From the NCBI RefSeq assembly GCF_003853705.1, contig NZ_QTQI01000006.1, positions 124,001-188,000 of the forward strand: a DNA stretch of 64,000 nt, written 5' to 3'. Shown here one piece after another: positions 17,498-27,764 of this stretch. Numbering within the stretch: position 1 is the first letter of the stretch; each line of letters starts with the position of its first letter. The notes beneath the pieces were generated by a model. That model searched no databases. It saw only the letters and a program-made list of their open reading frames with translations, and had not been told where the DNA came from. The DNA is from Burkholderia sp. Bp8992. Lineage in GTDB: Bacteria; Pseudomonadota; Gammaproteobacteria; Burkholderiales; Burkholderiaceae. A program made the position numbers and the translations under genes.

Positions 17498-19066
17498 ATG
17501 TCGTTTTCCCGAAGCGCAGCCGATGCGGCTGACACCCTCCCCGACCTCGCCGCCACGCTCGGCGCGCCCGCCACAGGCGCGTTCGTCACGCTCGGCGATG
17601 CGTTTCATACGCGGCTGCCGGCCGCGCCGCTCGCCGCGCCGTACGTCGTCGGCTTTTCCGACGAAGTCGCGCAGCTGCTCGACCTGCCGCCGTCGATCGC
17701 CGCGCAGCCCGGCTTCGCCGAACTGTTCGCCGGCAACCCGACGCGCGACTGGCCCGCGCACGCGATGCCGTACGCGTCGGTCTATTCCGGCCACCAGTTC
17801 GGCGTGTGGGCCGGCCAGCTCGGCGACGGCCGCGCGCTGACGATCGGCGAACGCACCGGCGCCGACGGCCGCCGCTACGAGCTGCAGCTGAAAGGCAGCG
17901 GCCGCACGCCGTATTCGCGGATGGGCGACGGCCGCGCGGTGCTGCGTTCGTCGATCCGCGAATTCCTGTGCTCGGAAGCGATGCATCACCTCGGCATCCC
18001 GACCACGCGCGCACTGACGGTGATCGGCTCCGACCAGCCGGTGGTGCGCGAGGAAATCGAGACGTCGGCCGTCGTCACGCGCGTATCGGAGAGCTTCGTG
18101 CGCTTCGGCCACTTCGAGCACTTCTTCTCGAATGATCGCCCCGACCTGCTGCGCCAGCTCGCCGATCACGTGATCGACCGCTTCTATCCGGCCTGCCGCG
18201 ACGCGGACGATCCATACCTCGCGCTGCTCGAAGCCGCGACGCTGCGCACGGCCGACCTCGTCGCGCAGTGGCAGGCCGTCGGCTTCTGCCACGGCGTGAT
18301 GAACACCGACAACATGTCGATCCTCGGCGTGACGATCGACTACGGCCCGTTCGGCTTCGTCGACGCGTTCGATGCGAATCACATCTGCAACCACTCGGAC
18401 AACGGCGGCCGCTATGCGTACCGGATGCAGCCGCGCATCGCGCACTGGAACTGCTACTGTCTCGCGCAGGCGCTGCTGCCGCTGATCGGGCTGCAGCACG
18501 GTATCGCCGACGACAATGCGCGCGCCGAGCGCGCGGTGGACGACGCACAGGCCGTGCTCGCGAAATTTCCGGAACGTTTCGGCCCCGCGCTCGAACGCGC
18601 GATGCGCGCGAAGCTCGGCCTCGAACTCGAACGCGAGAGCGACGCCGAACTCGCGAACAAGCTGCTCGAGACGATGCACGCGAGCCACGCGGATTTCACG
18701 CTGACGTTCCGCCGCCTCGCGCAGATCTCGAAGCACGACGCGAGCCGCGATGCACCGGTGCGCGACCTGTTCATCGACCGCGAAGCGTTCGATGCGTGGG
18801 CGAACCTCTACCGCGCGCGGCTGTCCGAGGAAACGCGCGACGACGCGGCCCGCGCGGTTGCAATGAACCGCGCGAACCCCAAATACGTGCTTCGCAACCA
18901 TCTGGCCGAAGTCGCGATCCGGCGCGCGAAGGAAAAGGATTTTTCGGAAGTCGAGCGGCTCGCGCAGATCCTGCGCCGCCCGTTCGACGAACAACCCGAA
19001 CACGAAGCCTACGCGGCGTTGCCGCCCGACTGGGCCGGGTCGCTCGAAGTGAGCTGCTCGTCCTGA
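17498..19066 (+). CDS. selO: Protein adenylyltransferase SelO (YdiU/UPF0061)
   Basis: The 522-residue product is a full-length SelO pseudokinase-fold enzyme. In this family it transfers AMP from ATP to Ser, Thr or Tyr of target proteins and has been linked to oxidative-stress signalling. Family blocks are [55 protein letters not shown] followed by TIDYGPFGF, and [10 protein letters not shown]. The ATG at 17498 gives the usual N terminus. It is followed 45 bases later by msrB, another redox-repair gene, which suggests a shared stress role. Confidence 0.95.
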   Translation: MSFSRSAADAADTLPDLAATLGAPATGAFVTLGDAFHTRLPAAPLAAPYVVGFSDEVAQLLDLPPSIAAQPGFAELFAGNPTRDWPAHAMPYASVYSGHQFGVWAGQLGDGRALTIGERTGADGRRYELQLKGSGRTPYSRMGDGRAVLRSSIREFLCSEAMHHLGIPTTRALTVIGSDQPVVREEIETSAVVTRVSESFVRFGHFEHFFSNDRPDLLRQLADHVIDRFYPACRDADDPYLALLEAATLRTADLVAQWQAVGFCHGVMNTDNMSILGVTIDYGPFGFVDAFDANHICNHSDNGGRYAYRMQPRIAHWNCYCLAQALLPLIGLQHGIADDNARAERAVDDAQAVLAKFPERFGPALERAMRAKLGLELERESDAELANKLLETMHASHADFTLTFRRLAQISKHDASRDAPVRDLFIDREAFDAWANLYRARLSEETRDDAARAVAMNRANPKYVLRNHLAEVAIRRAKEKDFSEVERLAQILRRPFDEQPEHEAYAALPPDWAGSLEVSCSS

Positions 19067-19111
19067 GCCCGCAACCCGCGCATCTCGACCGACCGATCAG
19101 GAGAACCCCAC

Positions 19112-19543
19112 ATGTCCCACGATTCCGACGACAAGACCTTCCCGTACCAGAAGGACGACGCCGACCTGCGCCGCCGGCTCACGCCGATGCAGTACGAGGT
19201 CACGCAGCATGCGGCGACCGAGCGCGCGTTCACCGGCGAATACACCGATACGGAAGACGACGGCATCTACAAATGCGTCGTCTGCAGCACGCCGCTGTTC
19301 GAATCCGGTGCCAAATTCCACTCGGGCTGCGGCTGGCCCAGCTACTTCAAGCCGCTCAACGGCGAGGTGATCGACGAGAAGGTCGACTACTCGCACGGGA
19401 TGGTGCGCGTCGAGGTGCGCTGCAACCACTGCGGCGCGCATCTGGGCCACGTGTTCGAGGACGGCCCGCGCGACAAGACCGGTTTGCGGTACTGCATCAA
19501 TTCGGCTGCGTTAAACTTCGAGTCCCGACCCGAAAACGACTGA
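19112..19543 (+). CDS. msrB: Peptide-methionine (R)-S-oxide reductase
   Basis: The 143-residue enzyme reduces methionine-R-sulfoxide in proteins. Zinc is held by Cys55/Cys58 (CVVC) and Cys104/Cys107 (CNHC). The catalytic Cys128 is in [10 protein letters not shown], with the conserved GCGWPSYF and GHVFEDGP blocks. A Cys at 73 (SGCGWP) may be the resolving residue. An AGGAG ribosome site lies before the ATG. It sits 45 bases after selO on the same strand, so an operon is likely. Confidence 0.96.
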   Translation: MSHDSDDKTFPYQKDDADLRRRLTPMQYEVTQHAATERAFTGEYTDTEDDGIYKCVVCSTPLFESGAKFHSGCGWPSYFKPLNGEVIDEKVDYSHGMVRVEVRCNHCGAHLGHVFEDGPRDKTGLRYCINSAALNFESRPEND

Positions 19544-19644
19544 GCGGCGCCGGGCGGATCGGCGAGGTCGACCCTCGCCGGCAGGCCGGCCCCGGGCTGG
19601 CCGCCCCGATCCGCAACGGTGGTGCCTGGCGGGTCCCTACAACG

Positions 19645-19672
19645 GTGAAAGGCCGCGCGAGCGGCCTTTCAC
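19645..19672. terminator. Perfect hairpin after msrB
   Basis: GTGAAAGGCCGC and its exact complement form a 12-bp stem with a four-base loop. It has no external U run, but the AAAG/CTTT stem base lets it act in either direction. It separates the selO-msrB unit from yciB. Confidence 0.5.
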
Positions 19673-19687
19673 GCAGCTGCGAGCGCC

Positions 19688-20218
19688 ATGAAATTCCTGT
19701 TCGATCTGTTTCCGATCATCCTGTTTTTTGTCGCCTTCAAGGTCTGGGGCATCTTTACCGCCACCGCCGTCGCGATCATCGCGACGCTGGCCCAGGTCGC
19801 GTGGGTCGCCTTCCGGCACCGGAAGGTCGACACGATGCTGTGGGTCAGCCTCGGCGTGATCGTCGTCTTCGGTGGCGCCACCCTCGTCCTGCATGACGAG
19901 AAATTCATTCAATGGAAGCCGACTGTGCTGTACTGGTTGTTTGCGATCGGGCTGCTCGCCGCGCGTTATGCGTTCAGCAAGAACCTGATCGAGAAGATGA
20001 TGGGCAAGCAGCTCACGCTGCCGCCGCCCGTGTGGGACAGGCTGAACGTCGCATGGGCGCTGTTCTTCGCGGTGCTCGGCGTCGCGAACCTGTACGTGGT
20101 GCACAACTTCACCGAATCGCAATGGGTGAACTTCAAGCTGTTCGGTACGACGGGCGCGATGGTCGTGTTCATCATCCTGCAGAGCCTGTGGCTCACGAAA
20201 TACCTGAAGGACGAGTGA
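19688..20218 (+). CDS. yciB: Inner-membrane septation-type protein YciB (IspZ family)
   Basis: The 176-residue integral membrane protein has five hydrophobic segments and the family sequences [14 protein letters not shown] at the N terminus, [10 protein letters not shown], and [11 protein letters not shown] near the C terminus. YciB homologues affect cell-envelope synthesis and septation in enterics; the biochemical role is not settled. The BolA-like gene follows after one base and the parvulin gene 18 bases after that, so the three form one operon. Confidence 0.93.
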   Translation: MKFLFDLFPIILFFVAFKVWGIFTATAVAIIATLAQVAWVAFRHRKVDTMLWVSLGVIVVFGGATLVLHDEKFIQWKPTVLYWLFAIGLLAARYAFSKNLIEKMMGKQLTLPPPVWDRLNVAWALFFAVLGVANLYVVHNFTESQWVNFKLFGTTGAMVVFIILQSLWLTKYLKDE

Positions 20219-20219
20219 C

Positions 20220-20528
20220 ATGACGGACGCCTTTCTCCACGCCTCGCCCGACGAACGCATCGCGCTGATCGAAGCGCGCCTCAACGCGGCGCTGGCGCCG
20301 CTGGCGCTTACCGTGCGCGACGACAGCGCGCAGCACGCGGGCCACGCCGGCGCATCCGCCGGCGGCCACTTCACGGTCACGATCGTGGCGGCCGCCTTCG
20401 CCGGCAAGCCGCGCGTCGCGCGGCACCGGCTGGTGTATGATGCGCTCGCTGATGCGATGCAGCGCGGCATTCACGCGCTCGCGATCGTGGCTTACACGCC
20501 CGAAGAATTCAACGAATCTTCAATCTAG
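20220..20528 (+). CDS. BolA family protein
   Basis: The 102-residue product matches BolA/YrbA: an N-terminal helix (DERIALIEARLNAAL), a central strand region (GGHFTVTIVAAAF), the RHRLVYDALADAM helix and a conserved HALAIVAYTPEEF end. BolA proteins act with monothiol glutaredoxins in iron-sulfur handling or as regulators. A His-rich insertion (QHAGHAG) sits before the core. Its start lies one base after the yciB stop, so translation is probably coupled. Confidence 0.9.
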   Translation: MTDAFLHASPDERIALIEARLNAALAPLALTVRDDSAQHAGHAGASAGGHFTVTIVAAAFAGKPRVARHRLVYDALADAMQRGIHALAIVAYTPEEFNESSI

Positions 20529-20546
20529 TCTCATTAGGAATTCCCG

Positions 20547-21329
20547 ATGATCCTGAAATCCCCCCGCCTGTGGGTCGCGGCGGCTGCTTTCGCAGCGGCA
20601 CCGGCATTTGCCCAGAACATCGCCGTCGTCAACGGCACGCCGATTCCGAAGTCGCGCGCCGACGCGATGGTCGCGCAGCTCGTCCAGCAAGGCCAGGCCG
20701 ACGGCCCGCAACTGCAGCAGGCCGTGCGCCAGGAACTCGTGAACCGCGAAATCCTGATGCAGGAAGCGATCCGCGAAGGCATCCCGAACCGTCCTGACGT
20801 GAAGGCGCAGGTCGCCGTCGCGCAGCAGACCGTCGTGCTGCGTTCGATGATCGAGAGCTTCCTGAAGAAGAACCAGCCGACCGACGCCGAAGTGAAGGCG
20901 CGCTACGACGACCTCGTCAAGGGCGCCGGCGGCAACCGCGAATACCACCTGCACCACATCCTCGTCAGCGACGAGCAGCAGGCGAAGGACCTGATCGCGA
21001 AGATCAAGGCCGGCGCGAAGTTCGAGGATCTCGCGAAGCAATACTCGAAGGATCCGGGCTCGGGCAAGAACGGTGGCGATCTCGACTGGTCCGACCCGAA
21101 GGCGTACGTGCCGGAATTCGCGGCGGCCGCGCAGAAACTGCAGAAAGGCCAGATGACCGACGCGCCGGTGAAGACGCAGTTCGGCTGGCACATCATCCGC
21201 GTCGACGACATCCGCGACATCGCCCCGCCGCCGCTCGAGCAGGTGAAGGCGCAGATCGCGCAGCAGCTCGTGCAGCAGAAGCTGCAGGCGTTCGAGGAAG
21301 GTCTGCGCCAGCAGGCGAAGATCCAGTAA
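20547..21329 (+). CDS. Periplasmic parvulin-type peptidyl-prolyl isomerase
   Basis: The 260-residue product has a Sec signal peptide (cleavage near AFAQN, residue 22) and an N-terminal SurA/PrsA-like chaperone region. A parvulin domain spans roughly residues 130-225 (YHLHHILV, GSGKNGGDLDW, VKTQFGWHIIRV). It would help fold exported proteins. It ends the yciB operon and is followed at once by a strong terminator. A second parvulin, ppiD, lies elsewhere in the window. Confidence 0.92.
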   Translation: MILKSPRLWVAAAAFAAAPAFAQNIAVVNGTPIPKSRADAMVAQLVQQGQADGPQLQQAVRQELVNREILMQEAIREGIPNRPDVKAQVAVAQQTVVLRSMIESFLKKNQPTDAEVKARYDDLVKGAGGNREYHLHHILVSDEQQAKDLIAKIKAGAKFEDLAKQYSKDPGSGKNGGDLDWSDPKAYVPEFAAAAQKLQKGQMTDAPVKTQFGWHIIRVDDIRDIAPPPLEQVKAQIAQQLVQQKLQAFEEGLRQQAKIQ

Positions 21330-21356
21330 CGCCGGCGCGCGTCGCCCGTGCAACGC

Positions 21357-21450
21357 AAAGCCGCTCTTCGGAGCGGCTTTTTCTTGGGGTGCGCAGGAAC
21401 ATCAGCGCACGCGCGAAAAAAAGGCCGCTCCGAAGAGCGGCCTTTTCCGT
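21357..21450. terminator. Mirror-image pair of terminators between convergent genes
   Basis: The hairpin GCCGCTCTTCGGAGCGGC with T5 ends the plus-strand parvulin. About 50 bases on, GCCGCTCCGAAGAGCGGC, its exact reverse complement, with a T run on the minus strand ends the GNAT/purL transcript. The spacer itself holds GTGCGC...GCGCAC. The whole region is therefore a nested inverted repeat. Confidence 0.8.
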
Positions 21451-21467
21451 ACCGGACGTCACTCGCA

Positions 21468-22011
21468 CTACGCGGGATAGAACACGTCGTGATAGCGCAC
21501 GTCGCCCGACGGCCGCGATGCCGCTTCGTCGAATGACAGCGCGAGGAAATACTCGGGCGGCACGCCCGGAAACACGATGTCGCCGGAGGGCTCGAACCCG
21601 AAGCGCGCGTAGTATGCCGGCTCGCCGAGCACGACGCAGCCGCGCGCGCCGAGCCGGCACAACGCATCGAGCCCCGTGCGCACGAGCCCCGCGCCGATGC
21701 TCTGCCGCTGGCAATCGGGCAGCACCGCGAGCGGCGCGAGCCCGTACCACGACTGGCTGCCGGTTGCCGCGCCGCCGATCGTGACCGGCGAGAACGCGAC
21801 GTGACCGATGATGCGCCCGTCGCGCTCCGCGACGAGCGACACGCTCAGCGCACCGTCCGCGCGCAGCGACTCGACGATACGCTGCTCGAACTGCCCGCCC
21901 TGCGGTTCACCCGCGAACGCCGCACGGATCACGCGGCCGATCGCGTCGGCCTCGCGCGCGCGCGTCGCGCAGCGTGACGACCTCGACCGGCGCGTGCGGA
22001 TCGAACATCAT
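21468..22011 (-). CDS. GNAT family N-acetyltransferase, N-terminal frameshift
   Basis: The GNAT protein is of the small YhbS type, with IIGHVAFSPV, APLAVLPDCQRQSIGAGLV (acetyl-CoA loop) and LGEPAYYARFGF. Two ATGs at 22011 and 22008 lie 5-8 bases after the purL stop and start MFDPHAPVEVVTLRDAR. That frame is lost at a (CG)6 tract around 21953-21964. Seven CG units would join it to EADAIGRVIRAAFAGE in the main frame. As read, only a GTG at 21932 gives a 154-residue product lacking the first strand. Either the gene is inactive or shortened, or the tract varies, or the base call is wrong. It is probably co-transcribed with purL. Confidence 0.7.
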
Positions 22012-22016
22012 CCGGA

Positions 22017-25000
22017 TCAGCCGATCCAGCGGCGCGCGTTGCGGAACACGCGCATCCACGGGCTTGCCTCGCCCCAGCTTTCCGGGTGCCAGCTCATCGT
22101 GACCGTGCGATGCACGCGCTCCATGTGCGGCATCAGCACCGAGAAGCGGCCGTCGGCCGTCGTGACCGACGTGATGCCGGCCGGCGAGCCGTTCGGATTG
22201 AACGGATAGCGCTCGGTCGCTTCGCCGCGGTGGTCGACGAAACGCATCGCAACCGCGACGCGATCGATGTCGCCCTGCTGCGAGAAATCCGCATAGCCTT
22301 CGCCGTGCGCGACCGCGACCGGAATCCGCGAACCTTCCATGCCCGAGAAGAAGATCGACGGCGACTTCTCCACCTCGACGAACGAGAAGCGCGCCTCGAA
22401 CTGCTCGGACTTGTTGCGCGTGAACTTCGGCCACGCCTCCGCGCCCGGGATCATCGACGCGATGCTCGACAGCATCTGGCAGCCGTTGCAGATGCCGAGG
22501 GCGAATGTGTCCGGACGCGCGAAGAACGCCGAGAACATGTCGGCAAGGTTCGCGTTGAAGCGGATCGTCTTCGCCCAGCCTTCGCCGGCGCCCAGCACGT
22601 CGCCGTACGAGAAGCCGCCGCACGCGACCGCACCCGCGAAATCGGCGAGCGTCGCACGGCCCGCGAGCAGGTCGCTCATGTGCACGTCGTGCGCGTCGAA
22701 GCCCGCGCGGTCGAACGCGTATGCCGTTTCCAGGTGCGAGTTCACGCCCTGCTCGCGCAGGATCGCGACGCGCGGCCGTGCGCCCGTCGCGATGAACGGC
22801 GCGGCGATGTCGTCGGCCGGATCGAAGCTCAGCACCGGCGAGATGCCCGGATCGGCCGCATCGAGCAGCGCGTCGTATTCGGCATCCGCGCAAGCGGGGT
22901 TGTCGCGCAGGCGCGCGATGCGCCAGCTCACTTCGCTCCATGCGCGATGGAGTTCGGTACGCGGTGCGTCGAAGATCTTCTTCGCGTCGCGGTACACCTC
23001 GATCACGTCGCGGTCGTTGACCGAGCCGATCACGTGCGAGCACGCCGACAGGCCGAATTCGCGCAGCGCGCCGAGCACCGCGTCGCGGTCGGACGCGCGC
23101 ACCTGCACGACGGCGCCGAGTTCTTCCGAGAACAGCGCGCGCAGCGTGCGGTCCTCACGGCGGCCGCTCGTCTGCTTCGCCCAGTCCTTCGCGTCGCCGT
23201 AGTCGGACTCGTGGTTCGGGTCGAGCGTCAGCATGTCGACGTTCAGCGACACGCCCGCGTGGCCCGCAAACGCCATTTCGCACACCGTCGCCCACAGGCC
23301 GCCGTCCGAGCGGTCGTGGTACGCGAGCAGCTTGTCTTGCGCATTGAGCGACTGGATCGCGTTGAAGAAGCGCTTCAGGTCTTCGGCGTCGTCGACGTCC
23401 GGCGTCGTGTCGCCGACCTGCTGCGTGACCTGCGCGAAGATGCTGCCGCCCATCCGGTTCTTGCCGCGGCCGAGATCGATCGCGATCAGCACGCTGTCGC
23501 CCGCGTCGGCGATGCGGCGCAATTGCGGCGTCAGGTGGCGGCGCACGTCCTCGACCGGCGCGAACGCGGAGATGATCAGCGACACCGGCGACACCACTTC
23601 CTTCGCGACGCCCTGCTCGTCCCACTTCGTCTTCATCGACAGCGAATCCTTGCCGACCGGGATGCCGATCCCGAGTGCCGGGCACAGCTCCATGCCGATC
23701 GCCTTGACCGTGTCGAACAGCGCGGCGTCCTCGCCGGCCGTGCCGCACGCGGCCATCCAGTTCGCCGACAGCTTCAGCTTGTCGAGCGACGCGATCGGCG
23801 CGCTCGCGATGTTCGTGATCGCTTCGCCGACGGCCATGCGGCCCGACGCCGGCGCGTCGATCACCGCGAGCGGCGTGCGCTCGGCCATCGTCATCGCCTC
23901 GCCCTTGAAGCCCGCGTAGTCGAGCGCGGTAACCGCGCAGTCGGCCACGGGCACCTGCCACGGGCCGACCATCTGGTCGCGCACCGACGTGCCGCCGACC
24001 GTACGGTCGCCGATCGTGATCAGGAACGACTTGCTGCCGACCGTCGGATGCTTCAGCACGTCGACCGCGACTTCCGACAGCGCGATGCCGGTCACGTCGA
24101 CCGGTGCGCGCTCGGTCGTCACGCGCGTGACGTCGCGATGCATGCGCGGCGGCTTGCCGAGCAGCACTTCCATCGGCATGTCGACCGGGTATTCGTCCGC
24201 ACCCTTCGCCTCGTCGTCGACGAGCTTAAGCTGGCGCTCGTCGGTCGCGACACCGACCACCGCGAACGGGCAGCGCTCACGTGCGCAGATCGCCTCGAAG
24301 CGCGGCAGATCGGCCGGCGCGATCGCCAGCACGTAGCGCTCCTGCGCTTCGTTCGACCAGATTTCGCGCGGCGACAGGCCCGATTCCTCGAGCGCGACCT
24401 TGCGCAGTTCGAAGTGCGCGCCCTTGCCCGCGCCGTCGACGATTTCCGGGAACGCGTTCGACAGGCCGCCCGCGCCGACGTCGTGGATGCTCAGGATCGG
24501 GTTTTCCGCGCCGAGCTGCCAGCAGCCGTTGATCACTTCCTGCGCGCGACGCTCGATTTCCGGGTTGCCGCGCTGTACCGAGTCGAAGTCGAGCTCGGCC
24601 GTGTTCGCGCCGGTCGCCATCGAGCTCGCGGCGCCGCCGCCCATCCCGATCCGCATGCCGGGGCCGCCGATCTGGATCAGCAGCGAGCCGGCCGGCACGT
24701 CGTGCTTGTGCGTGTGCTGGTCCGCGATGTTGCCGAGGCCGCCCGCGATCATGATCGGCTTGTGATAGCCGTGCACCTTCCCGCCGACGTTCTGCTCGTA
24801 CACGCGGAAGTAGCCGCCGAGGTTCGGGCGGCCGAATTCGTTGTTGAACGCGGCGCCGCCGAGCGGGCCGTCGATCATGATCTGCAGCGGCGATGCGATG
24901 CGGTCCGGACGGCCGTACGGGCCGTGCGCGTCGTTCGGGTTGCGCTCGCCGACCGGCTGTGCCGCGTCACGTGCGTTTTCCCACGACTGGCGGGCGTCCG

Positions 25001-26081
25001 GCAGGTCGAGGTTCGACACGGTGAAGCCCGTCAGGCCGGCCTTCGGACGCGCGCCGCGGCCCGTCGCGCCTTCGTCGCGGATCTCGCCGCCCGCGCCGGT
25101 CGCCGCACCCGGGAACGGCGAGATCGCCGTCGGGTGATTGTGCGTCTCGACCTTCATCAGCGTGTGCGTGAGCTCGGTGTGGCGGCCGTAGCGCTCACCC
25201 GGCTCGCCGGCCGTGCCCGCGTTGCGCGGGAACCAGCGCTCGGCTTCGGCGCCGACCATGATCGACGAGTTGTCCGAATACGCGACGATCGTGCCCTGCG
25301 GGTTCAGCTTTTCGGTGTTGCGGATCATCGCGAACAGCGACATGTCCTGCGCTTCGCCGTCGATCGTCCACTGCGCGTTGAAGATCTTGTGGCGGCAGTG
25401 CTCGCTGTTCGCCTGCGCGAACATCATCAGTTCGACGTCGGTCGGGTTGCGTTCGAGTTTGCGGAACGCGTCGACCAGGTAGTCGATCTCGTCGTCGGCG
25501 AGCGCGAGGCCCAGCTCGACGTTCGCACGCTCCAGCGCGCCGCGGCCCACGCCCAGCACGTCGACGGTCTCGAGCGGCTTGGCCGGCAGCTCGTCGAACA
25601 GGTGCTTCGCGTCGTCGCGCGCCGCGACCACGCTTTCGGTCATCCGGTCATGCAGCGCGGCCGCGACGGCTGCGCGCGCGTCGTCCGACAGCGCCTTCTT
25701 GCCGCCGAGCAGGCCCGACTTCAGCGTGACCGTGAATTCGACGCCGCGCTCGATGCGGCGCACCTGCGTGAGGCCGCAGTGCTGCGCGATGTCGGTCGCC
25801 TTGCTCGCCCACGGCGAAACCGTGCCGAAGCGCGGCAGCACGACGAACGTCTCGACCGCGCCCTTCTCGGCTGCCGGCTGGAACGGCTCGCCGTAGTGCA
25901 TCAGCGCGTCGATGCGCGTGCTGTCGTCGGCCGACAGCGGCTCGGCCGCATTGACGAAGTGCAGGAACTGCCCGCGCACCGCGACGATGTTGGCGTCGAT
26001 TTGCCTGAGCGTGTCGAGCAGACGGGTTTGACGGAAATCGGAGAGGGCCGAAGCGCCGGGAAAACACGAGAAGTGAGCCAT
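22017..26081 (-). CDS. purL: Phosphoribosylformylglycinamidine synthase
   Basis: The 1354-residue large-type PurL converts FGAR and glutamine to FGAM with ATP in purine synthesis. It contains the linker and two AIR-synthase-like halves ([39 protein letters not shown]). The C-terminal class I glutamine amidotransferase has nucleophile Cys in [12 protein letters not shown] and a downstream His/Glu pair (AHGEGYADF). The ATG at 26081 yields MAHFSCFPG, the usual Burkholderia start. A GNAT gene follows 5 bases after its stop. Confidence 0.97.
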   Translation of the reverse strand: MAHFSCFPGASALSDFRQTRLLDTLRQIDANIVAVRGQFLHFVNAAEPLSADDSTRIDALMHYGEPFQPAAEKGAVETFVVLPRFGTVSPWASKATDIAQHCGLTQVRRIERGVEFTVTLKSGLLGGKKALSDDARAAVAAALHDRMTESVVAARDDAKHLFDELPAKPLETVDVLGVGRGALERANVELGLALADDEIDYLVDAFRKLERNPTDVELMMFAQANSEHCRHKIFNAQWTIDGEAQDMSLFAMIRNTEKLNPQGTIVAYSDNSSIMVGAEAERWFPRNAGTAGEPGERYGRHTELTHTLMKVETHNHPTAISPFPGAATGAGGEIRDEGATGRGARPKAGLTGFTVSNLDLPDARQSWENARDAAQPVGERNPNDAHGPYGRPDRIASPLQIMIDGPLGGAAFNNEFGRPNLGGYFRVYEQNVGGKVHGYHKPIMIAGGLGNIADQHTHKHDVPAGSLLIQIGGPGMRIGMGGGAASSMATGANTAELDFDSVQRGNPEIERRAQEVINGCWQLGAENPILSIHDVGAGGLSNAFPEIVDGAGKGAHFELRKVALEESGLSPREIWSNEAQERYVLAIAPADLPRFEAICARERCPFAVVGVATDERQLKLVDDEAKGADEYPVDMPMEVLLGKPPRMHRDVTRVTTERAPVDVTGIALSEVAVDVLKHPTVGSKSFLITIGDRTVGGTSVRDQMVGPWQVPVADCAVTALDYAGFKGEAMTMAERTPLAVIDAPASGRMAVGEAITNIASAPIASLDKLKLSANWMAACGTAGEDAALFDTVKAIGMELCPALGIGIPVGKDSLSMKTKWDEQGVAKEVVSPVSLIISAFAPVEDVRRHLTPQLRRIADAGDSVLIAIDLGRGKNRMGGSIFAQVTQQVGDTTPDVDDAEDLKRFFNAIQSLNAQDKLLAYHDRSDGGLWATVCEMAFAGHAGVSLNVDMLTLDPNHESDYGDAKDWAKQTSGRREDRTLRALFSEELGAVVQVRASDRDAVLGALREFGLSACSHVIGSVNDRDVIEVYRDAKKIFDAPRTELHRAWSEVSWRIARLRDNPACADAEYDALLDAADPGISPVLSFDPADDIAAPFIATGARPRVAILREQGVNSHLETAYAFDRAGFDAHDVHMSDLLAGRATLADFAGAVACGGFSYGDVLGAGEGWAKTIRFNANLADMFSAFFARPDTFALGICNGCQMLSSIASMIPGAEAWPKFTRNKSEQFEARFSFVEVEKSPSIFFSGMEGSRIPVAVAHGEGYADFSQQGDIDRVAVAMRFVDHRGEATERYPFNPNGSPAGITSVTTADGRFSVLMPHMERVHRTVTMSWHPESWGEASPWMRVFRNARRWIG

Positions 26082-26409
26082 GGGCTGGACTGACGTCGAT
26101 GAGTCGCGCGAGGTGGCGACGTGGGGCGAAAGGAAGGCTGTAATTATACCCGGAAGTCGGGCGCCCAAGACTGGCCGATCGGTAGTCCGCGTGCACCGCA
26201 TCGGTGCCCCGGTGCCTGCCGCGCACAGCCGCCCGCCGGGCCGGCCCGCGCGGGTACGGGCGCCGGCCGCCGTGGTGCGGCTGCACGGCGCATGCTCGCC
26301 CGACGCCGGTTCACGCGATTTTGGCGCTATCATTCCGGGTTCACCGGGCCGGGGCCCTCAGCGAATCCTCACCGGGCGGCGTGCGCGCCGCCCGTCATCG
26401 AAGCAATCC
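26082..26409. other. Divergent intergenic region purL / dadA-like
   Basis: This 328-base region holds the purL promoter (TATAAT at 26143-26148, minus) and must contain the promoter of the oxidoreductase gene. Nothing else is recognised: no riboswitch fold, repeat or small gene. Confidence 0.5.
26143..26148 (-). promoter_or_regulatory. purL -10 box
   Basis: On the minus strand a perfect TATAAT lies about 62 bases before the purL ATG. The -35 side is poor. The match stands out in this GC-rich DNA. No PurR-type operator was recognised. Confidence 0.5.
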
Positions 26410-27711
26410 ATGGATGTCATCGTCATCGGCGGCGGAATCAGCGGCGTCGCCACCGCCTACCAGCTGCGCGCGGCCGGCCATCGCGTGTGCGTGGTCGAAC
26501 GCCACGCGACCGTCGCGCAGGGTGCGACCTACGGCGACGGCGGCGCACTGCTGCCGAGCCCGCTCGACGTCTGGTTCGGCCCGACCTTCATGCGCCAGCG
26601 CCAGCCGCGCGACAGCGGCATCGTCTACAAGCCGGGCTTGAACGGCGGCGTGCGCCGCTTCGTCAAGCAGCTCGGCACGCTGCGCGAGCCCGACGCGTTC
26701 GCCGCGCAGTACGCGCGGCTGCGCCCGCTGATCGACGCGTCGCGCGACACGCTCGCCGACATCGAGGCGCGCCTCGAACTCGAATTCGAGCAGAAGCCCG
26801 GCATCCTGCACGTGGTGCGCGACCCGCGCGACTGGGACGCGCTGCAGCCCGCGCTCGACTTGCTGCGCACGCTCGACCAGCCGTACCGCACGCTCACCGC
26901 CGACGAATGCGCGGCGCTCGAACCGTCGGTGCCGGCCGAGCCCGGCTTCGCCGGCGGCGTGCTGCTCGAAACCGAACGCACCGGCAACTGCCCGCTGTTC
27001 GCGAAACTGGTCAAGCAGACGCTCGACGAGCACGGCGTGCAGTTCCGCTTCGGCGCGGACGTCGCCGCGATCCGCGTCGACAACGGCCGCGCCGCGGTCG
27101 AGCTCGTGCCGTCCGGCCACCGGACCGCGGCCAAGGCGCGCGAGGTCGACGTGATGTCCGCCGACGCGATCGTGGTCGCCGCCGGCGCCGGCAGCGTGCC
27201 GCTGCTCGACAAGCTCGGCTGGCGCCTGCCGCTGCACCCGGTGCGCGTCCACACGCTCACCGCGCCGGTCGCGTACGAAGAACACGCGCCGCACCTGAGC
27301 GTCGTCGATTCGATCAAGCGGATCTCGATCACGCGCACCCATCAGCGGCTGCGCATCGGCGGCGGCGCCGTGCTGCAGAGCCTCGCCGACACCGCGAAAC
27401 CGCTCGCCGAGCCGCTGTCCGAGGCCGCGCTCGCGCTGCTCGGCCAGGCCGTCCACGACTGGGTGCCGGGCGCCGCCAAAATCTCGGCCGCGCTGTCGTG
27501 GCAGGGCATGCAGCTGCTGTCGCCGGACGGCCTGCCCGTCGTGGGTCCGACCCCGCATCCGCGCGTGTTCGTCAATTTCGGCCATGGCCCGACCGGCTGG
27601 GGGCTCGCATGCGGGTCTGCTAAAGTGGTGGCCGACTACCTGGGCGGCGACGCCCGGCAGTGGCCCGCCGACACGCTCGCCGCGCTCGGCGCCGGCCGCT
27701 TCACGACCTGA
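26410..27711 (+). CDS. FAD-dependent D-amino-acid dehydrogenase-type oxidoreductase
   Basis: The 433-residue DadA-like flavoprotein has an N-terminal FAD fingerprint (VIVIGGGISGVATAYQL), then GATYGDGGALLPSP and TLTADECAALEPSV, and a C-terminal FAD closing motif (GHGPTGWGLACGSAKV). Members oxidise D-amino acids, passing electrons to the membrane. The start at 26410 places the FAD motif at residues 3-20, as in the family. The ribosome site is weak. nnr follows after 53 bases. Substrate is not known, and it may be a paralogue of the main dadA. Confidence 0.88.
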   Translation: MDVIVIGGGISGVATAYQLRAAGHRVCVVERHATVAQGATYGDGGALLPSPLDVWFGPTFMRQRQPRDSGIVYKPGLNGGVRRFVKQLGTLREPDAFAAQYARLRPLIDASRDTLADIEARLELEFEQKPGILHVVRDPRDWDALQPALDLLRTLDQPYRTLTADECAALEPSVPAEPGFAGGVLLETERTGNCPLFAKLVKQTLDEHGVQFRFGADVAAIRVDNGRAAVELVPSGHRTAAKAREVDVMSADAIVVAAGAGSVPLLDKLGWRLPLHPVRVHTLTAPVAYEEHAPHLSVVDSIKRISITRTHQRLRIGGGAVLQSLADTAKPLAEPLSEAALALLGQAVHDWVPGAAKISAALSWQGMQLLSPDGLPVVGPTPHPRVFVNFGHGPTGWGLACGSAKVVADYLGGDARQWPADTLAALGAGRFTT

Positions 27712-27764
27712 CCGCCGCGGGTTCGCCCCGTGGCGGCATCCTTGCCAGCCGCCACGATCCCGCG

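Noticed and set aside
17318-19003. Open extension of the acyl-CoA synthetase frame antisense to selO
   Set aside because: The family start is at 17317. The extension is low-complexity shadow sequence over selO.
22086-26093. Very long open frame antisense to purL
   Set aside because: It is a GC-bias shadow of the purL codons: Arg-rich, no family motif, no ribosome site. purL is unmistakable.
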